64,000 nucleotides of DNA from Ruminococcus sp. (lineage in GTDB: Bacteria; Bacillota; Clostridia; Oscillospirales; Ruminococcaceae). The notes beneath the pieces are model-generated. The model was not told the origin of the DNA. It was given only the letters and a program-made list of their open reading frames with translations, and did no database searches. Within the stretch, counting starts at the first letter, position 1. Every line of letters starts with the position of its first letter. The stretch is from positions 19,434-83,433 of the forward strand of contig JAFUTU010000040.1 in assembly GCA_017484095.1 (NCBI GenBank). The letters are read 5' to 3'. Both the position numbers and the translations under genes were made by a program. Of the stretch, positions 43,638 through 52,803 are shown in pieces.

Positions 43638-45398
43638 ATGAAACAGTTTCAGTTTGAATATATCAATGATGAACAGCTCAGCAAGGAGCTTGACAGGATC
43701 GCTATGTGGGTGAGCCGCACCATGACCTCTGGAGTCTGCTTTCAAATATTTGCGGAAACTATGGACCTTAACAGGATAGAGGCCGTTGTCGGAGCAGTGA
43801 CGGCATCTATGCCTGATGCAAGCTACATAGGCTGCTCTACCAACGGAAACATAATTAACGGAGCCAAGTCAAAGTCAGACATCATCATCGTATGCACTGT
43901 TTACGAGTATCCGACCACGAAGATCGAGGTCTTCCAGTATGAGCTTACAAACGAGAATTATCGCGAGGTCACCGCCGATCTCATAAATAAGGTCAATGAA
44001 AAAGACTGGGTAAAGGCTGTTGAGATGCTGCTGACTATCAGAGGTATGTCGATGACGGGCTTTTGCAATGAGCTCTCTAAAGTTAAGGCAGGGGTCCAGG
44101 TCTTCGGCGGAGGTGCGTTCTCTGATGATCTGAATGAAGAGGAAGCGTATGTTTTCTCTAGCAGCGGCAGCATAAGCAATCACAGTGCGGCGTTTCTGCT
44201 GATCGGAGGAGAAGACCTGAACATAACCACAAATTATATTACAGGCTGGAAGCCCTTGGGCAGAGAACTGCACATTACCAAAGCTGAGGGCAGCCGACTT
44301 ATTGAGATCGACAATCAGCCTGCTTTTCGTGCTTATGAGAAATATCTGAAGATCGGAAACGATGAATACTTTTTCAAGAACACACTTGAATTTCCGCTGT
44401 TTTATTACTATAACGGCATAAACATACTCAGAGCTCCGACAGCTTGTCTGCCTGATGAATCTCTTATAATGACGGCAGACATAAACGAGGACGTAAAGGC
44501 ACGTCTTGCTTACGGTGACCCTGAAACGATAATCTCCAGCATAAAAGAAGAGAGAAACAAGCTGGTCGCATTCAGGCCTGAGGCTGTAAGGATATATTCC
44601 TGTGCGGCAAGGCGTACATTCTGGGGAGATAACGAGGTATCTACCGAAACACTGCCGCTGGAATCTCTTGCGCCTACTTCGGGATTTTTCACCTCGGGCG
44701 AATTTATGAGGACGGGACAGTTTGTAAATCAGCACAATGTAACTCTTGTTATCGCAGGAATGCGAGAGGGTAAAGCTCCCGATCTGAAAACTGAGGATTA
44801 CTCCTTCGGTGATGAAGACAACACAGGCAAATACTCTCTGATAAACAGACTTGCAAACTTTATCGAGATATCCACCAACGAGCTTGAAGAGGCCAACCGA
44901 AGGCTCGAAGTTATGGCGATAACTGATGAGCTTACTCAGCTTTATAACAGGCGTGAGATACAGCACAGGATAAAGGCGGCTCTTAAAGAGGAGGACGCAA
45001 GTGTTTCTCTGATAATGTTAGATATCGACTACTTCAAGACGGTAAACGATACATATGGTCACAAGGTGGGTGACAATGTGCTTCGAGGGCTTGCAGGTAT
45101 GCTCAAGGATAGTCTCGACCGTGTACGCTGCAATGCAGTTGCAGGACGCTGGGGCGGCGAGGAGTTTATGATACTGCTTTCAAACTGCCCTCCCGGTTAC
45201 GCAAACGATGCTGCAGAAATGATAAGGAAAGCTTTTTCAGGGCTTGACTTTGACGGCTGCCCGCACCAGACGATAAGCTTGGGCACTGCCGAGGCACATG
45301 ACGCAGAAAATGCTGACAGCCTGTGTTCACGGGCAGATCATGCGCTGTATGCCGCTAAAAACTCAGGCAGAAACAGAGTTTGCAGCGCAGAAGAATAA
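43638..45398 (+). CDS. FIST-domain diguanylate cyclase
   Basis: 586 aa, soluble. Residues ~1-390 form FIST N and FIST C sensor domains, thought to bind small ligands such as amino acids (SYIGCSTNGNII, VQVFGGGAFSDDL, LLIGGEDLNITTNYITGWKPLG, CAARRTFWG). A short helical linker (FIEISTNELEEANRRLEVMA) leads to a GGDEF domain (~425-586: TDELTQLYNRREIQ, LDIDYFKTVNDTYGH, active loop GRWGGEEFM). It should make cyclic-di-GMP in response to a cytoplasmic ligand. Monocistronic. Confidence 0.92.
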   Translation: MKQFQFEYINDEQLSKELDRIAMWVSRTMTSGVCFQIFAETMDLNRIEAVVGAVTASMPDASYIGCSTNGNIINGAKSKSDIIIVCTVYEYPTTKIEVFQYELTNENYREVTADLINKVNEKDWVKAVEMLLTIRGMSMTGFCNELSKVKAGVQVFGGGAFSDDLNEEEAYVFSSSGSISNHSAAFLLIGGEDLNITTNYITGWKPLGRELHITKAEGSRLIEIDNQPAFRAYEKYLKIGNDEYFFKNTLEFPLFYYYNGINILRAPTACLPDESLIMTADINEDVKARLAYGDPETIISSIKEERNKLVAFRPEAVRIYSCAARRTFWGDNEVSTETLPLESLAPTSGFFTSGEFMRTGQFVNQHNVTLVIAGMREGKAPDLKTEDYSFGDEDNTGKYSLINRLANFIEISTNELEEANRRLEVMAITDELTQLYNRREIQHRIKAALKEEDASVSLIMLDIDYFKTVNDTYGHKVGDNVLRGLAGMLKDSLDRVRCNAVAGRWGGEEFMILLSNCPPGYANDAAEMIRKAFSGLDFDGCPHQTISLGTAEAHDAENADSLCSRADHALYAAKNSGRNRVCSAEE

Positions 45399-45400
45399 TA

Positions 45401-45440
45401 AAAACGGAGCATTTCACGATCGAAGTGCTCCGTTTTTTAT
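45401..45440. terminator. Terminator FIST-GGDEF / nucleotidyltransferase operon
   Basis: ACGGAGCA...TGCTCCGT with inner TTC/GAA; T6 on the + side and A4 on the other; between convergent genes. Confidence 0.75.
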
Positions 45441-45453
45441 CTAACAGGTTTTG

Positions 45454-46563
45454 CTACTTTTTCAGAAGATATTTCAGCTCAGTCTTTACGCTCATATTTC
45501 GGGTAGTGATGTTTTTGAAAAGTCTGTAAAACGGCAGAACAGGCAGCAATATCCTGTGCTTATAAAATAACGGATAATATTCCTTGACCAAAGTCATCGG
45601 AGGAAATATCCTTGTCATAACATACCTAAACTTGCTGTTGCCTGCTTTTCTGACCTTGTTTTTAACAGAATTCTCTATATTTCCGTAGGCACCTGAATAT
45701 ACGATATATTTAAGCATCTGCTTGTCCTCATCTGTGAGCTTTTTACCCCCGAAAAGATCAAGCGCAAGAGTTCGGCTCTGTTTTTCAAAATCGGCAATAC
45801 CGAGCTTTTCACATTCGCTTTCTATATAGTAAAGATCAAGTGAGCCTCCCAGCCTTTTGAAGAACACGTAGATATCAAGTACAGATCTCAGACCTGTACC
45901 TCCCTGAGAATAATGCTTATACTCATGTGCTGTCAAATATACATAGAAGTCCTCATCAGTAAAATGGTAACCAAAGCTGTTGCCCTCATCTTTGACAAGA
46001 CGCTGCTTAACGTTTTTATAATAGCCGTACATCTGTGTGTCAAACATCTCAGCGAAGAGACTGCGGTGCATCTCAAAATTACATACGGGAAGCTTATGGT
46101 ATACATCATGGTTTCCTTTCAAGTACTCCTCTGTCGTGAAGCCCTGCGCTTCCATTATACGTTTAACATCCTCAGCCCTGCTGCTGTCAAAAAGGATATC
46201 ATGGTCGGACATCTGACGCATACCGAAAGCAGGGTAATAGTCTTTAAGAATAGTTCCCTTTAACGGCATATACCAAATGCCTTCTGTCTCGAAGGTCTCA
46301 AACAGAGAACTCATCTCAATATCCATTAAAGCGACCTTACGCATAGCCTTCGCCTTTTCCTGAGTAAAGCGCTCATCGGTTATACCTGCGGATTCGAGTG
46401 AAAAGGCACAGATGGCAGTGAGCAAATGCATCTTAGCTGCCTTGTATACGTTTGTGAGGTCCATCTTGTCAGTTCTGCTTTTAGCCGGCACCTTGCTGTT
46501 TACGGCACAATATGACAGATATATAACGTCTTTTATAGCTTTTACATATTCTTCTCTGTTCAT
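45454..46563 (-). CDS. Nucleotidyltransferase family protein (NTP_transf_5-like)
   Basis: 369 aa. The fold core is MPLKGTILKDYYPAFGMRQMSDHDILFD: LKG, then R-x-x-x-D-x-D of the nucleotidyltransferase site. Followed by HKLPVCNFEMHRSLF and a helical C-terminus ending in a basic tail. In peptide natural-product clusters such proteins can modify the product or carrier. It is the last gene of a five-gene operon and overlaps the ABC transporter stop by 4 bp. Confidence 0.82.
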   Translation of the reverse strand: MNREEYVKAIKDVIYLSYCAVNSKVPAKSRTDKMDLTNVYKAAKMHLLTAICAFSLESAGITDERFTQEKAKAMRKVALMDIEMSSLFETFETEGIWYMPLKGTILKDYYPAFGMRQMSDHDILFDSSRAEDVKRIMEAQGFTTEEYLKGNHDVYHKLPVCNFEMHRSLFAEMFDTQMYGYYKNVKQRLVKDEGNSFGYHFTDEDFYVYLTAHEYKHYSQGGTGLRSVLDIYVFFKRLGGSLDLYYIESECEKLGIADFEKQSRTLALDLFGGKKLTDEDKQMLKYIVYSGAYGNIENSVKNKVRKAGNSKFRYVMTRIFPPMTLVKEYYPLFYKHRILLPVLPFYRLFKNITTRNMSVKTELKYLLKK

Positions 46564-48290
46564 TTTTCCTCTACCCCATTCTCGGTAAAATTCAACACTC
46601 TGTCGCAGATGCCAAGAGCAGCAGGTCTGTGAGTCACGATCACAACGGTTTTATCGGTCATGCTCCTGAGATTATTCAGGAGCTGTTTTTCTGTATTCTC
46701 ATCAAGCGCTGATGTAGCTTCATCAAGGAGCAATACGGGACTGTCACTGAACAGTGCTCTTGCAATTGCTATTCTTTGCATCTGCCCCTCGGAAAGTCCT
46801 GTGCCGCGTTCTCCGAGAAGGGTGTCTGTACCGTTATCGAGTTCATTGACGAAATCATCAGCACAGGCTATCTTAAGCGCTTTGTTTATCTTATCGTTAT
46901 TGCCCGACTGAGTTCTGTCCGCAAAGGATACAACTTCCCTTATCGTTCCTGACATCAGCTGATTGCCCTGAGGCACATAAGCAAAAAGCCTGTGCCATTT
47001 TGCAGACAGTTTTTCTGTGTTTCCACTGTTATCAGTAATGAAACGCTCTCCTGCATCAAGCTTATATATACTCATGAGCAGCTTCAAGACCGTTGATTTG
47101 CCGCAGCCGCTGTGACCTGTAAAGGCAACATATTCACCCTTTTTGATCTCGACACTTATATTGTTAAGCACTGTCGGCTGGTCTGCTTTAGTGAGCGCCT
47201 TTATATCCTCAACATTCGGATAATACGTAAAGTCTGCATTTTTAAGACCAATGCTGCCGAGCTTGCTTTCATAGATGCGTTTTATCTCGTCAAGCGGCAG
47301 CGCTTCTGTGCCCTCGTCCTCAAAGCTTTCTATCTCCATAAGCCTCTCGGCACTGGCAGTCATAGCATAGAACTTCGGCAGATAGCCCGTAATGTTTGCA
47401 AACGGCGCCTGTATCTGTGAGATAAGCTGGGTTATCGCCGTAAGGGTGCCGTAGGTTATGGTGTCTGTCAGGATTCCCACACCGCAGTATATTGCACCGA
47501 AAAGATACATTCCGTTCATCGCCGTGCCGAAGCCTATATTGCACAGGTTTGAAAAGCGCAGCTTTTTCATTCTTGCCGATTTGTGCTCTGACATCTTTTT
47601 GAAAGCCTCTTTTTCAGTCTGCTCCTCAGCAGCAAACGAACGTATTATCATCAGACTTCCGATCCGCTCCTGCAGGAATATCCTGAGTTTTCCGTCCTTC
47701 TCCTGCACTCCCTTATGCAGTCTTTTGAGCACCTTTCGGAAAGCGTATGTCATTACACCAAGTATTATGCCTAAGGGTATTATTATCATAGCAAAGCGCT
47801 TGTCAAGGGCTATTATCATAACAAGTGCGCTTATGAGCTTTACCACCATTCCAATAAGACCGGGCAATATCTCAACATATCCGTTTGACACCACAACAGT
47901 ATCATTTGTGAGCCTGTTCAGCCATTCGCCGGAATGGACCGCGTTCACACTTGCAAAGTCTTTGCTCAGGATATTCTTCATCAGTCGCTCTTTAAATATA
48001 TTCTCAAAGGTGGCTCTTGAAAGCTCATTCAGCCAGCGAATAACTGCGTGCATAGTTATCTGGCAAAGGACGAGTACGATTATCAGCATAACGTTCAGCC
48101 AGAAGGAAGGCTTATCGTGAGCTGCCGCACTGTCAACTATGTTTCTCAGAAAAAGCGCATAAAGCACACCGCTGGCTCCGTTCAGGGACTGGACCAGCAT
48201 AAGGGCTGCAATATACAGTTTTTTTCTTCCGGGAACGGCATAGAGCCATTTCAATGCAGAAGTATTTGTTTGTCCGTTGTTTGCGTCCAT
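46560..48290 (-). CDS. ABC exporter (fused permease-ATPase)
   Basis: 576 aa. Six membrane helices in residues ~20-310, then ATPase ~340-576: Walker A GHSGCGKST, signature LSEGQMQR (a common LSGGQ variant), Walker B VLLLDEATSALDE, switch His VIVTHRP. Half-transporter that would work as a homodimer, likely peptide or lipid export. No N-terminal C39 peptidase, so leader removal would need the S26-type peptidase next door. RBS AAAGGATATCGAT. Confidence 0.93.
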   Translation of the reverse strand: MDANNGQTNTSALKWLYAVPGRKKLYIAALMLVQSLNGASGVLYALFLRNIVDSAAAHDKPSFWLNVMLIIVLVLCQITMHAVIRWLNELSRATFENIFKERLMKNILSKDFASVNAVHSGEWLNRLTNDTVVVSNGYVEILPGLIGMVVKLISALVMIIALDKRFAMIIIPLGIILGVMTYAFRKVLKRLHKGVQEKDGKLRIFLQERIGSLMIIRSFAAEEQTEKEAFKKMSEHKSARMKKLRFSNLCNIGFGTAMNGMYLFGAIYCGVGILTDTITYGTLTAITQLISQIQAPFANITGYLPKFYAMTASAERLMEIESFEDEGTEALPLDEIKRIYESKLGSIGLKNADFTYYPNVEDIKALTKADQPTVLNNISVEIKKGEYVAFTGHSGCGKSTVLKLLMSIYKLDAGERFITDNSGNTEKLSAKWHRLFAYVPQGNQLMSGTIREVVSFADRTQSGNNDKINKALKIACADDFVNELDNGTDTLLGERGTGLSEGQMQRIAIARALFSDSPVLLLDEATSALDENTEKQLLNNLRSMTDKTVVIVTHRPAALGICDRVLNFTENGVEEK

Positions 48291-48338
48291 ATCGATATCC
48301 TTTATTCTAAGGCAGGAAAGTGAATAGCTGTACTGCCG

Positions 48339-48788
48339 TTACTTTTTAAGTATCCTCTTTACGATCCTTTTTAATCTGAGCTTTGCCTTCTTGAAAAAAA
48401 CTCTTACGGGTATGGTATCAAGTATCACAGAGGTATAAAGTCTGTAGCCGCGTTCTTTCACAGTGTGGGTCTTTCCGCTGCGGACATAGCCCGTCATCAC
48501 ACCGATTATGTCACTGTCTCTGATGCCGTATTCCTTGGCGATACAGTTATCGCCCAAGATAACGTAATCGTCGGGTCGCACCTCGATAACACGGTGAAGA
48601 ACATATTTGTCGGGCGGTCTGCGGTAGAGAACAACGTCTCCCCTTTTACAGCGGCATGCTCCTTTTTTCCTGACAGTGAACAGATCCTTTCCCTGCCTGA
48701 GAAGGGGCATCATACTAACGCCGACATTTGAATATGTAAGAGTACCGTTCTTTTCGAGATACTCCTCATAAGTAGTGCTGTCAGTCAT
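48339..48788 (-). CDS. S24/S26-family (signal peptidase-like) protein
   Basis: 149 aa. The catalytic Ser is in VGVSMMPLLRQG; the general-base Lys is probably in PPDKYVLHRVI; VILGDNCIAKEYGI is the conserved GDN box of S26 enzymes. The N-terminus has no membrane anchor; the C-terminus is very basic (KKAKLRLKRIVKRILKK) and may touch the membrane. Likely removes a leader from a peptide product or cuts a partner. Overlaps pqqD by 8 bp. Confidence 0.82.
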   Translation of the reverse strand: MTDSTTYEEYLEKNGTLTYSNVGVSMMPLLRQGKDLFTVRKKGACRCKRGDVVLYRRPPDKYVLHRVIEVRPDDYVILGDNCIAKEYGIRDSDIIGVMTGYVRSGKTHTVKERGYRLYTSVILDTIPVRVFFKKAKLRLKRIVKRILKK

Positions 48789-49041
48789 CTATTGCTCCTA
48801 TTGTTCTGAGCTCTGTCACGATCTTCTTTACATCGCGCTCTACTGCTCCCTCGGGAGCGTCATACTTCTCACGCATTTTTCTCACGATCTCTGCCTCGGT
48901 AGTATCGGTTTTGAGCAGCTCCAGCACCTCGCCGGCGGTCTTGTTCCCCTTGACGAGCCCCGAGAAATTTGCTTTACCCGTTGCGACCAGCATGGTCTCA
49001 TTGCCTGCTTTGTGAACGATAAACTCTTTTTTCAGCTTCAT
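48781..49041 (-). CDS. PqqD-family peptide-binding (RRE) protein
   Basis: 86 aa, complete PqqD-like winged helix: FIVHKAGNETMLVATGKANFSGLVKGNKTAGEVLELL then a C-terminal helix pair. PqqD/RRE domains hold the leader of ribosomal peptide precursors and present it to tailoring enzymes. Between the kinase-like and peptidase genes; RBS AAAGGATAAATAAT. Confidence 0.88.
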   Translation of the reverse strand: MKLKKEFIVHKAGNETMLVATGKANFSGLVKGNKTAGEVLELLKTDTTEAEIVRKMREKYDAPEGAVERDVKKIVTELRTIGAIDD

Positions 49042-49046
49042 ATTAT

Positions 49047-49778
49047 TTATCCTTTCATTTCGTTGTAAGCGGTCTCTGCCGCCGAGATATCCATATTCGC
49101 GCCGAGCCTGTAAAGCCCTGCCTGAGCTGCGAGCCTGTCGATCAGCACCATTGACAGTGCAAGCGCACCTGCATCAGAAGGTCTGTACATCTGCTGGACG
49201 AGCATGGGGTAGGCTTCTTCCTTGGTTATCCTGCGGATAGTGTTCTGCTCTGCCCTTTCGAGTATGCAGACTGCCTTTAAAGGCACCGAGATATTGCTTC
49301 CAAGCCTGTGCTTGCCGTTATACGGGGTCCCGTAAACGGTAACCGAATTATCAGTGCATTTTATCAGGGGCTTATCATCATTGACCATAACGGCGCTGTC
49401 GCCTAAAAGCTCTCTCCAGAGGCGTGTGTGAGTGGATTTGCCTGTCCCTGACTTTGCTGTGAAAAGATAGCCGACACCGTCAACTGCCACGCATGAGCCG
49501 TGAAAAAGAAACGTATCGTGATATGGCATCTGCTCTGATATCTTTCGGTATACAGCCAGCTCTTCCAGATAGTCATCAGGAGAGTTCAACGGCTCTCTGC
49601 ACTCAATTTCAGCTGTGCGGGCATTGCGCTCACGCTCGTAGTCGATGTCTGCCTGAGTGATATTTACGGCAAAGTCCGGCATACCTTCTGCGGCATAGTC
49701 CTTGCAATAATCGTGTACTCTATCATAAAGTGAGGTTATTCTTATGAGCTTGTCTGCAAATCTATAAGTATTTGTCAT
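49047..49778 (-). CDS. HPr kinase-like protein (PqqD-linked)
   Basis: 243 aa, start 49778 after CAGGAGAAAACA. P-loop at 108-116 (AKSGTGKST) then MVNDDKPLIKC, like the HPrK/P C-terminal domain. Unlike true HPrK it has no N-terminal HprK domain and sits beside PqqD. Relatives in lasso-peptide clusters phosphorylate the peptide C-terminus. First gene of the operon; it has a TTGACT-17-TATAAT promoter and a palindrome ATGCCTaacAGGCAT in its leader. Confidence 0.82.
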   Translation of the reverse strand: MTNTYRFADKLIRITSLYDRVHDYCKDYAAEGMPDFAVNITQADIDYERERNARTAEIECREPLNSPDDYLEELAVYRKISEQMPYHDTFLFHGSCVAVDGVGYLFTAKSGTGKSTHTRLWRELLGDSAVMVNDDKPLIKCTDNSVTVYGTPYNGKHRLGSNISVPLKAVCILERAEQNTIRRITKEEAYPMLVQQMYRPSDAGALALSMVLIDRLAAQAGLYRLGANMDISAAETAYNEMKG

Positions 49779-49810
49779 TGTTTTCTCCTGCATAGTGTAG
49801 GTGGTTTATC

Positions 49811-49825
49811 ATGCCTAACAGGCAT
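49811..49825. promoter_or_regulatory. Palindrome in the leader of the kinase-PqqD operon
   Basis: ATGCCT-AAC-AGGCAT, 6-bp arms, about 15 bp after the -10 box. Possible operator or small hairpin. Confidence 0.4.
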
Positions 49826-49837
49826 AAGTGCATTGTT

Positions 49838-49866
49838 ATTATATATCATTTTTGTGACAAAGTCAA
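49838..49866 (-). promoter_or_regulatory. Promoter of the kinase-PqqD operon
   Basis: Minus strand TTGACT (49861-49866), 17-bp spacer, TATAAT (49838-49843). Confidence 0.75.
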
Positions 49867-49955
49867 TACGTTTGCTTCACAAACAACAAAGAGAGGGTAG
49901 GTACTGCAACTGACAGGCGCCCTGCAAGGATAGTGGATTTTTTTGTCCGCGCGTA

Positions 49956-49984
49956 TTTACTTTTGAAAAACTATGTGATATAAT
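49956..49984 (+). promoter_or_regulatory. ltrA promoter
   Basis: TTTACT (49956-49961), 17-bp spacer, TATAAT (49979-49984). Confidence 0.65.
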
Positions 49985-50017
49985 TTCTATATATTAACAG
50001 AGATCAAGGGTGATGAT

Positions 50018-51145
50018 TTGAAAGAAAAGGAAGAGAAAAAGGTCGAATACCTTGAACTGATATACGACCTGATATTTGTTTACGTAATTGGCAGGAACAA
50101 CTCTCTGCTGCACCATATCACTGACGGCTTCGTTGACAGGACGGTATTCATAGCTTATATTCTTTGTGCGCTGACTATCATTCAGATATGGAATTTTTCG
50201 ACCTACTATATTAATATGCACGGCAGAAACGGTATAAGAGATCATGTTTTTCTGTTCATCAATATGTTTTTGCTGTATTTTATAGGCGAGGGCACACGAG
50301 TTCACTGGGAAAGTTCTCAGCTGCAATACCATATATCATGGGGTCTGATACTGATAAATATAGGTGTTCAGTATTTTTTAGAGCTTCGCAATCTCAAGGA
50401 CGAGCCTGACAAATACGGTCAGACAAAGCGAATGGGCTTTGTGCTTTTTACTGAGGCGGCAATGGTGCTGCTCTCTTACCCCATATATAAAACAACAGGG
50501 ATAAACCTTGTTGCGCTGCCTATCCTGTTCGGTATATTTGCAACGATGCTGCACGGCAAGAAAGCAACGGTAACTCTTGTGGATTTCACTCACCTTTCAG
50601 AGAGGGCGATGCTTTATGTGGTGTTCACCTTCGGTGAGATGATAATTGTGCTGGCAGGGTATTTTGAGGGCGGCTTTGAAGCGACCTCACTTTACTTTTC
50701 TTCGATGTGCTTTCTTATAGTTGTGGGGCTGTTTCTCAGCTACGGAACGGTGTACGATCATCTGATAGACCGCGAGATGCAGTGCAACGGTCTGACATAT
50801 ATGATGCTGCACATTTTCCTGATATTTGCGCTGAGTCTTATAACTACTGCACTTGAATTTATGCAGAACAGTGATGTGTCTCTCATGCCGAAAATGATAC
50901 TGCTTATCACGTCTCTGTTGATGTACTACATATCTCTGTTTATGACGCTGCGCTTCAGCAAGACAAAATGCCGGCCGACTGTAAGGTTCATAGGTTCGAT
51001 GTCAGCAATAGCTGTAAGCTTTGTGATACTGATGCTGATATTCAGAAATATGATGTACGTGAATATCGTACTTACTGTTTTATATGTCTGGGGGATATTC
51101 CTGCTGCTGCACCATTTCAGCAAAATGACAGACAAACCGAGCTGA
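50018..51145 (+). CDS. LtrA-family membrane protein (low temperature requirement A)
   Basis: 375 aa with about ten membrane helices. The N-terminal EYLELIYDLIFVYVIGR matches the LtrA opening (xLELFFDLVFVxA) and FGEMIIVLAGYF the second conserved block. Function of the family is unknown. Start is TTG at 50018, seven bases after AAGGG; no ATG is in frame. Divergent from the kinase-PqqD operon. Confidence 0.85.
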   Translation: MKEKEEKKVEYLELIYDLIFVYVIGRNNSLLHHITDGFVDRTVFIAYILCALTIIQIWNFSTYYINMHGRNGIRDHVFLFINMFLLYFIGEGTRVHWESSQLQYHISWGLILINIGVQYFLELRNLKDEPDKYGQTKRMGFVLFTEAAMVLLSYPIYKTTGINLVALPILFGIFATMLHGKKATVTLVDFTHLSERAMLYVVFTFGEMIIVLAGYFEGGFEATSLYFSSMCFLIVVGLFLSYGTVYDHLIDREMQCNGLTYMMLHIFLIFALSLITTALEFMQNSDVSLMPKMILLITSLLMYYISLFMTLRFSKTKCRPTVRFIGSMSAIAVSFVILMLIFRNMMYVNIVLTVLYVWGIFLLLHHFSKMTDKPS

Positions 51146-51154
51146 CATAACGAT

Positions 51155-51195
51155 AAAAGACCTGTTCTCCGTTTTGGGAAGCAGGTCTTTTTTAT
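51155..51195 (+). terminator. ltrA terminator
   Basis: AAAAGACCTG / CAGGTCTTTT with T-run. Confidence 0.8.
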
Positions 51196-51384
51196 CATTT
51201 TCGGATAAGTGATATGCCCTTTCAAATAATACTTCATATTTAACAGCGATATCATAACCATAAGTTTTTGATATAACGTCATTATTAGTTTTATGTTGAT
51301 TTTTTAGTTCAATATGGTGTGATATGATAAAAATAACCACTGTATAGATATCCTCGGAACGAAGATCGAAGATGATAAAAGCTT

Positions 51385-51428
51385 ACCGCTCCCTGCTTTA
51401 CATTTGGCAGAGAGCGGTTTTTGTTATA
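51385..51428. terminator. Hairpin downstream of LysR gene
   Basis: ACCGCTCcCTGC...GCAGaGAGCGGT then TTTTTGTTAT on the + strand. Lies between convergent ltrA and the LysR gene; may also end a short + transcript from the AT-rich 51200-51380 stretch, where I see no ORF. Confidence 0.55.
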
Positions 51429-51443
51429 ACTAAGTATCTGCTT

Positions 51444-52370
51444 TCAGTCGGCAGCATTTCTGAAAAGGCTCTTCTTCAACTCTTCGATATAGCGCTCTCC
51501 GATATCACTGAGAGTACCGTATTTTTTTGTAATGTAGCCTATCTCCATTATACTGTTCTGATTCGCGCTGTCCTCACGGAAAGGGACCACAACATAGTCG
51601 CTGCCGCTCAGCTCCTCGCAGAGTATACCGGAGCAAAGAGTGTAGCCGTAAAGAGTTTTCATCATCTCGCCCATTGCTGAACGGTCGGTAGCTTTTATCA
51701 TTCGAGGATATATGTTCTCACTCAGTATCTCCTCGGCATAGAGATAGCCGTCCTTGCCGTTTTGCTCAAACGAAAGGCAGGGATACGGTTCCAGCATCTC
51801 CAAGCTTATAGACTCCTCATTTGCCAGAGGGTGCCCCCTCCAAAGGTAAACATACGCCTTGCATTTTATCATTTCGGTGAATTTAAGCTCGTTTTCTTCA
51901 AGGAGCTTGTTTATCGGCTTACGGTTGAAATTTGAGATGTATAGGACACCTATCTCACTTTTTAAGCTTCCAACATCGCTGATGATACGCTGAGTCTCAG
52001 TCTCCCTGATTGCAAACTCGAATTCAAGCGTATTGAACTGCTTCACAGTTTCGATAAATGCACTCACTGCAAATGAATAGTGCTGGGTAGATACGCCAAA
52101 CTTGCGCTTCATATCCCTATCTATATATTTCTCGCACACAAGCTCATACTGCCTGTATATCTGCCCTACGCTCTGCAGGAAGTCTCCTCCCTCAGCCGTC
52201 GGTACTGCTCCCTTATGGGTACGCAGAAAAATGCTTATCCCAAGCTCATGCTCAAGCTCTCTGACAGCGCTTGTAAGTGTGGGCTGTGAGATACCGAGCT
52301 TTTCCGCAGCCTTATTCATAGAACCGCAGTCGGCAATCGTAAGTGCATAGCATATCTGCTGCAAGGTCAT
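51444..52370 (-). CDS. LysR-family transcriptional regulator
   Basis: 308 aa. N-terminal LysR HTH (ALTIADCGSMNKAAEKLGISQPTLTSAVRELEHELGISIFLRT) and a C-terminal co-inducer-binding domain. Divergent from the ABC importer operon, the usual arrangement for a LysR activator of its neighbour. Ligand unknown, perhaps a sulfur or nitrogen metabolite by analogy with CysB/Cbl. Confidence 0.92.
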   Translation of the reverse strand: MTLQQICYALTIADCGSMNKAAEKLGISQPTLTSAVRELEHELGISIFLRTHKGAVPTAEGGDFLQSVGQIYRQYELVCEKYIDRDMKRKFGVSTQHYSFAVSAFIETVKQFNTLEFEFAIRETETQRIISDVGSLKSEIGVLYISNFNRKPINKLLEENELKFTEMIKCKAYVYLWRGHPLANEESISLEMLEPYPCLSFEQNGKDGYLYAEEILSENIYPRMIKATDRSAMGEMMKTLYGYTLCSGILCEELSGSDYVVVPFREDSANQNSIMEIGYITKKYGTLSDIGERYIEELKKSLFRNAAD

Positions 52371-52499
52371 ATTTCCTACCCCTTTACTATGGAATATAAA
52401 AATAATAACACATATAAATTAGTTTGTCAACCGGTGGGCTCATACATAATTTTTATTGATAGATATAAATAATAGTTATAAATAACTGTTTTTGTGATA

Positions 52500-52699
52500 G
52501 CGTTATCTTATAACAAATCAAAATTCGGGCTGTTTTTCTTTTTAAAAGCGGCTGCTTTTTTCGCAAACCGCGTATCTGCGCCCTGACAGCGTTATCATAT
52601 TTGTGAAAAAACATTTTTTAAAACTGCCGAGGACACTTCGATTTTTCCATTTTGAAGCTGTTTTCCCGCTTTTAGGCTCATCGGTGAGCAAACGTTATC
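52500..52699. repeat. Three CGTTATC boxes in the LysR/importer intergenic region
   Basis: CGTTATC at 52501-52507, 52590-52596 and 52693-52699; the first sits in GATAgcgTTATC and is followed by TATAAC. The rest of 52371-52737 is AT-rich. Candidate binding sites for the divergent LysR protein. Confidence 0.35.
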
Positions 52700-52710
52700 A
52701 CGGATTTTGA

Positions 52711-52739
52711 TTGATTTTCTTTGCCACTTGACGTAAAAT
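52711..52739 (+). promoter_or_regulatory. Promoter of the ABC importer operon
   Basis: TTGATT (52711-52716), 17-bp spacer, TAAAAT (52734-52739). Confidence 0.55.
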
Positions 52740-52803
52740 GAAACACATCAAAGGCGAGCAGCAAGTAAAAACCCGTTCGCCTATACCACAAGGAGGTAAA
52801 GAA

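Noticed and set aside
43875..44966. 363-aa minus-strand ORF inside the FIST-GGDEF gene
   Set aside because: Antisense shadow; the + strand has full domain matches.
49794..49860. Peptide precursor ORF before the kinase-PqqD operon
   Set aside because: Only 16-20 codon frames exist around the palindrome, without leader-like or core-like sequence.
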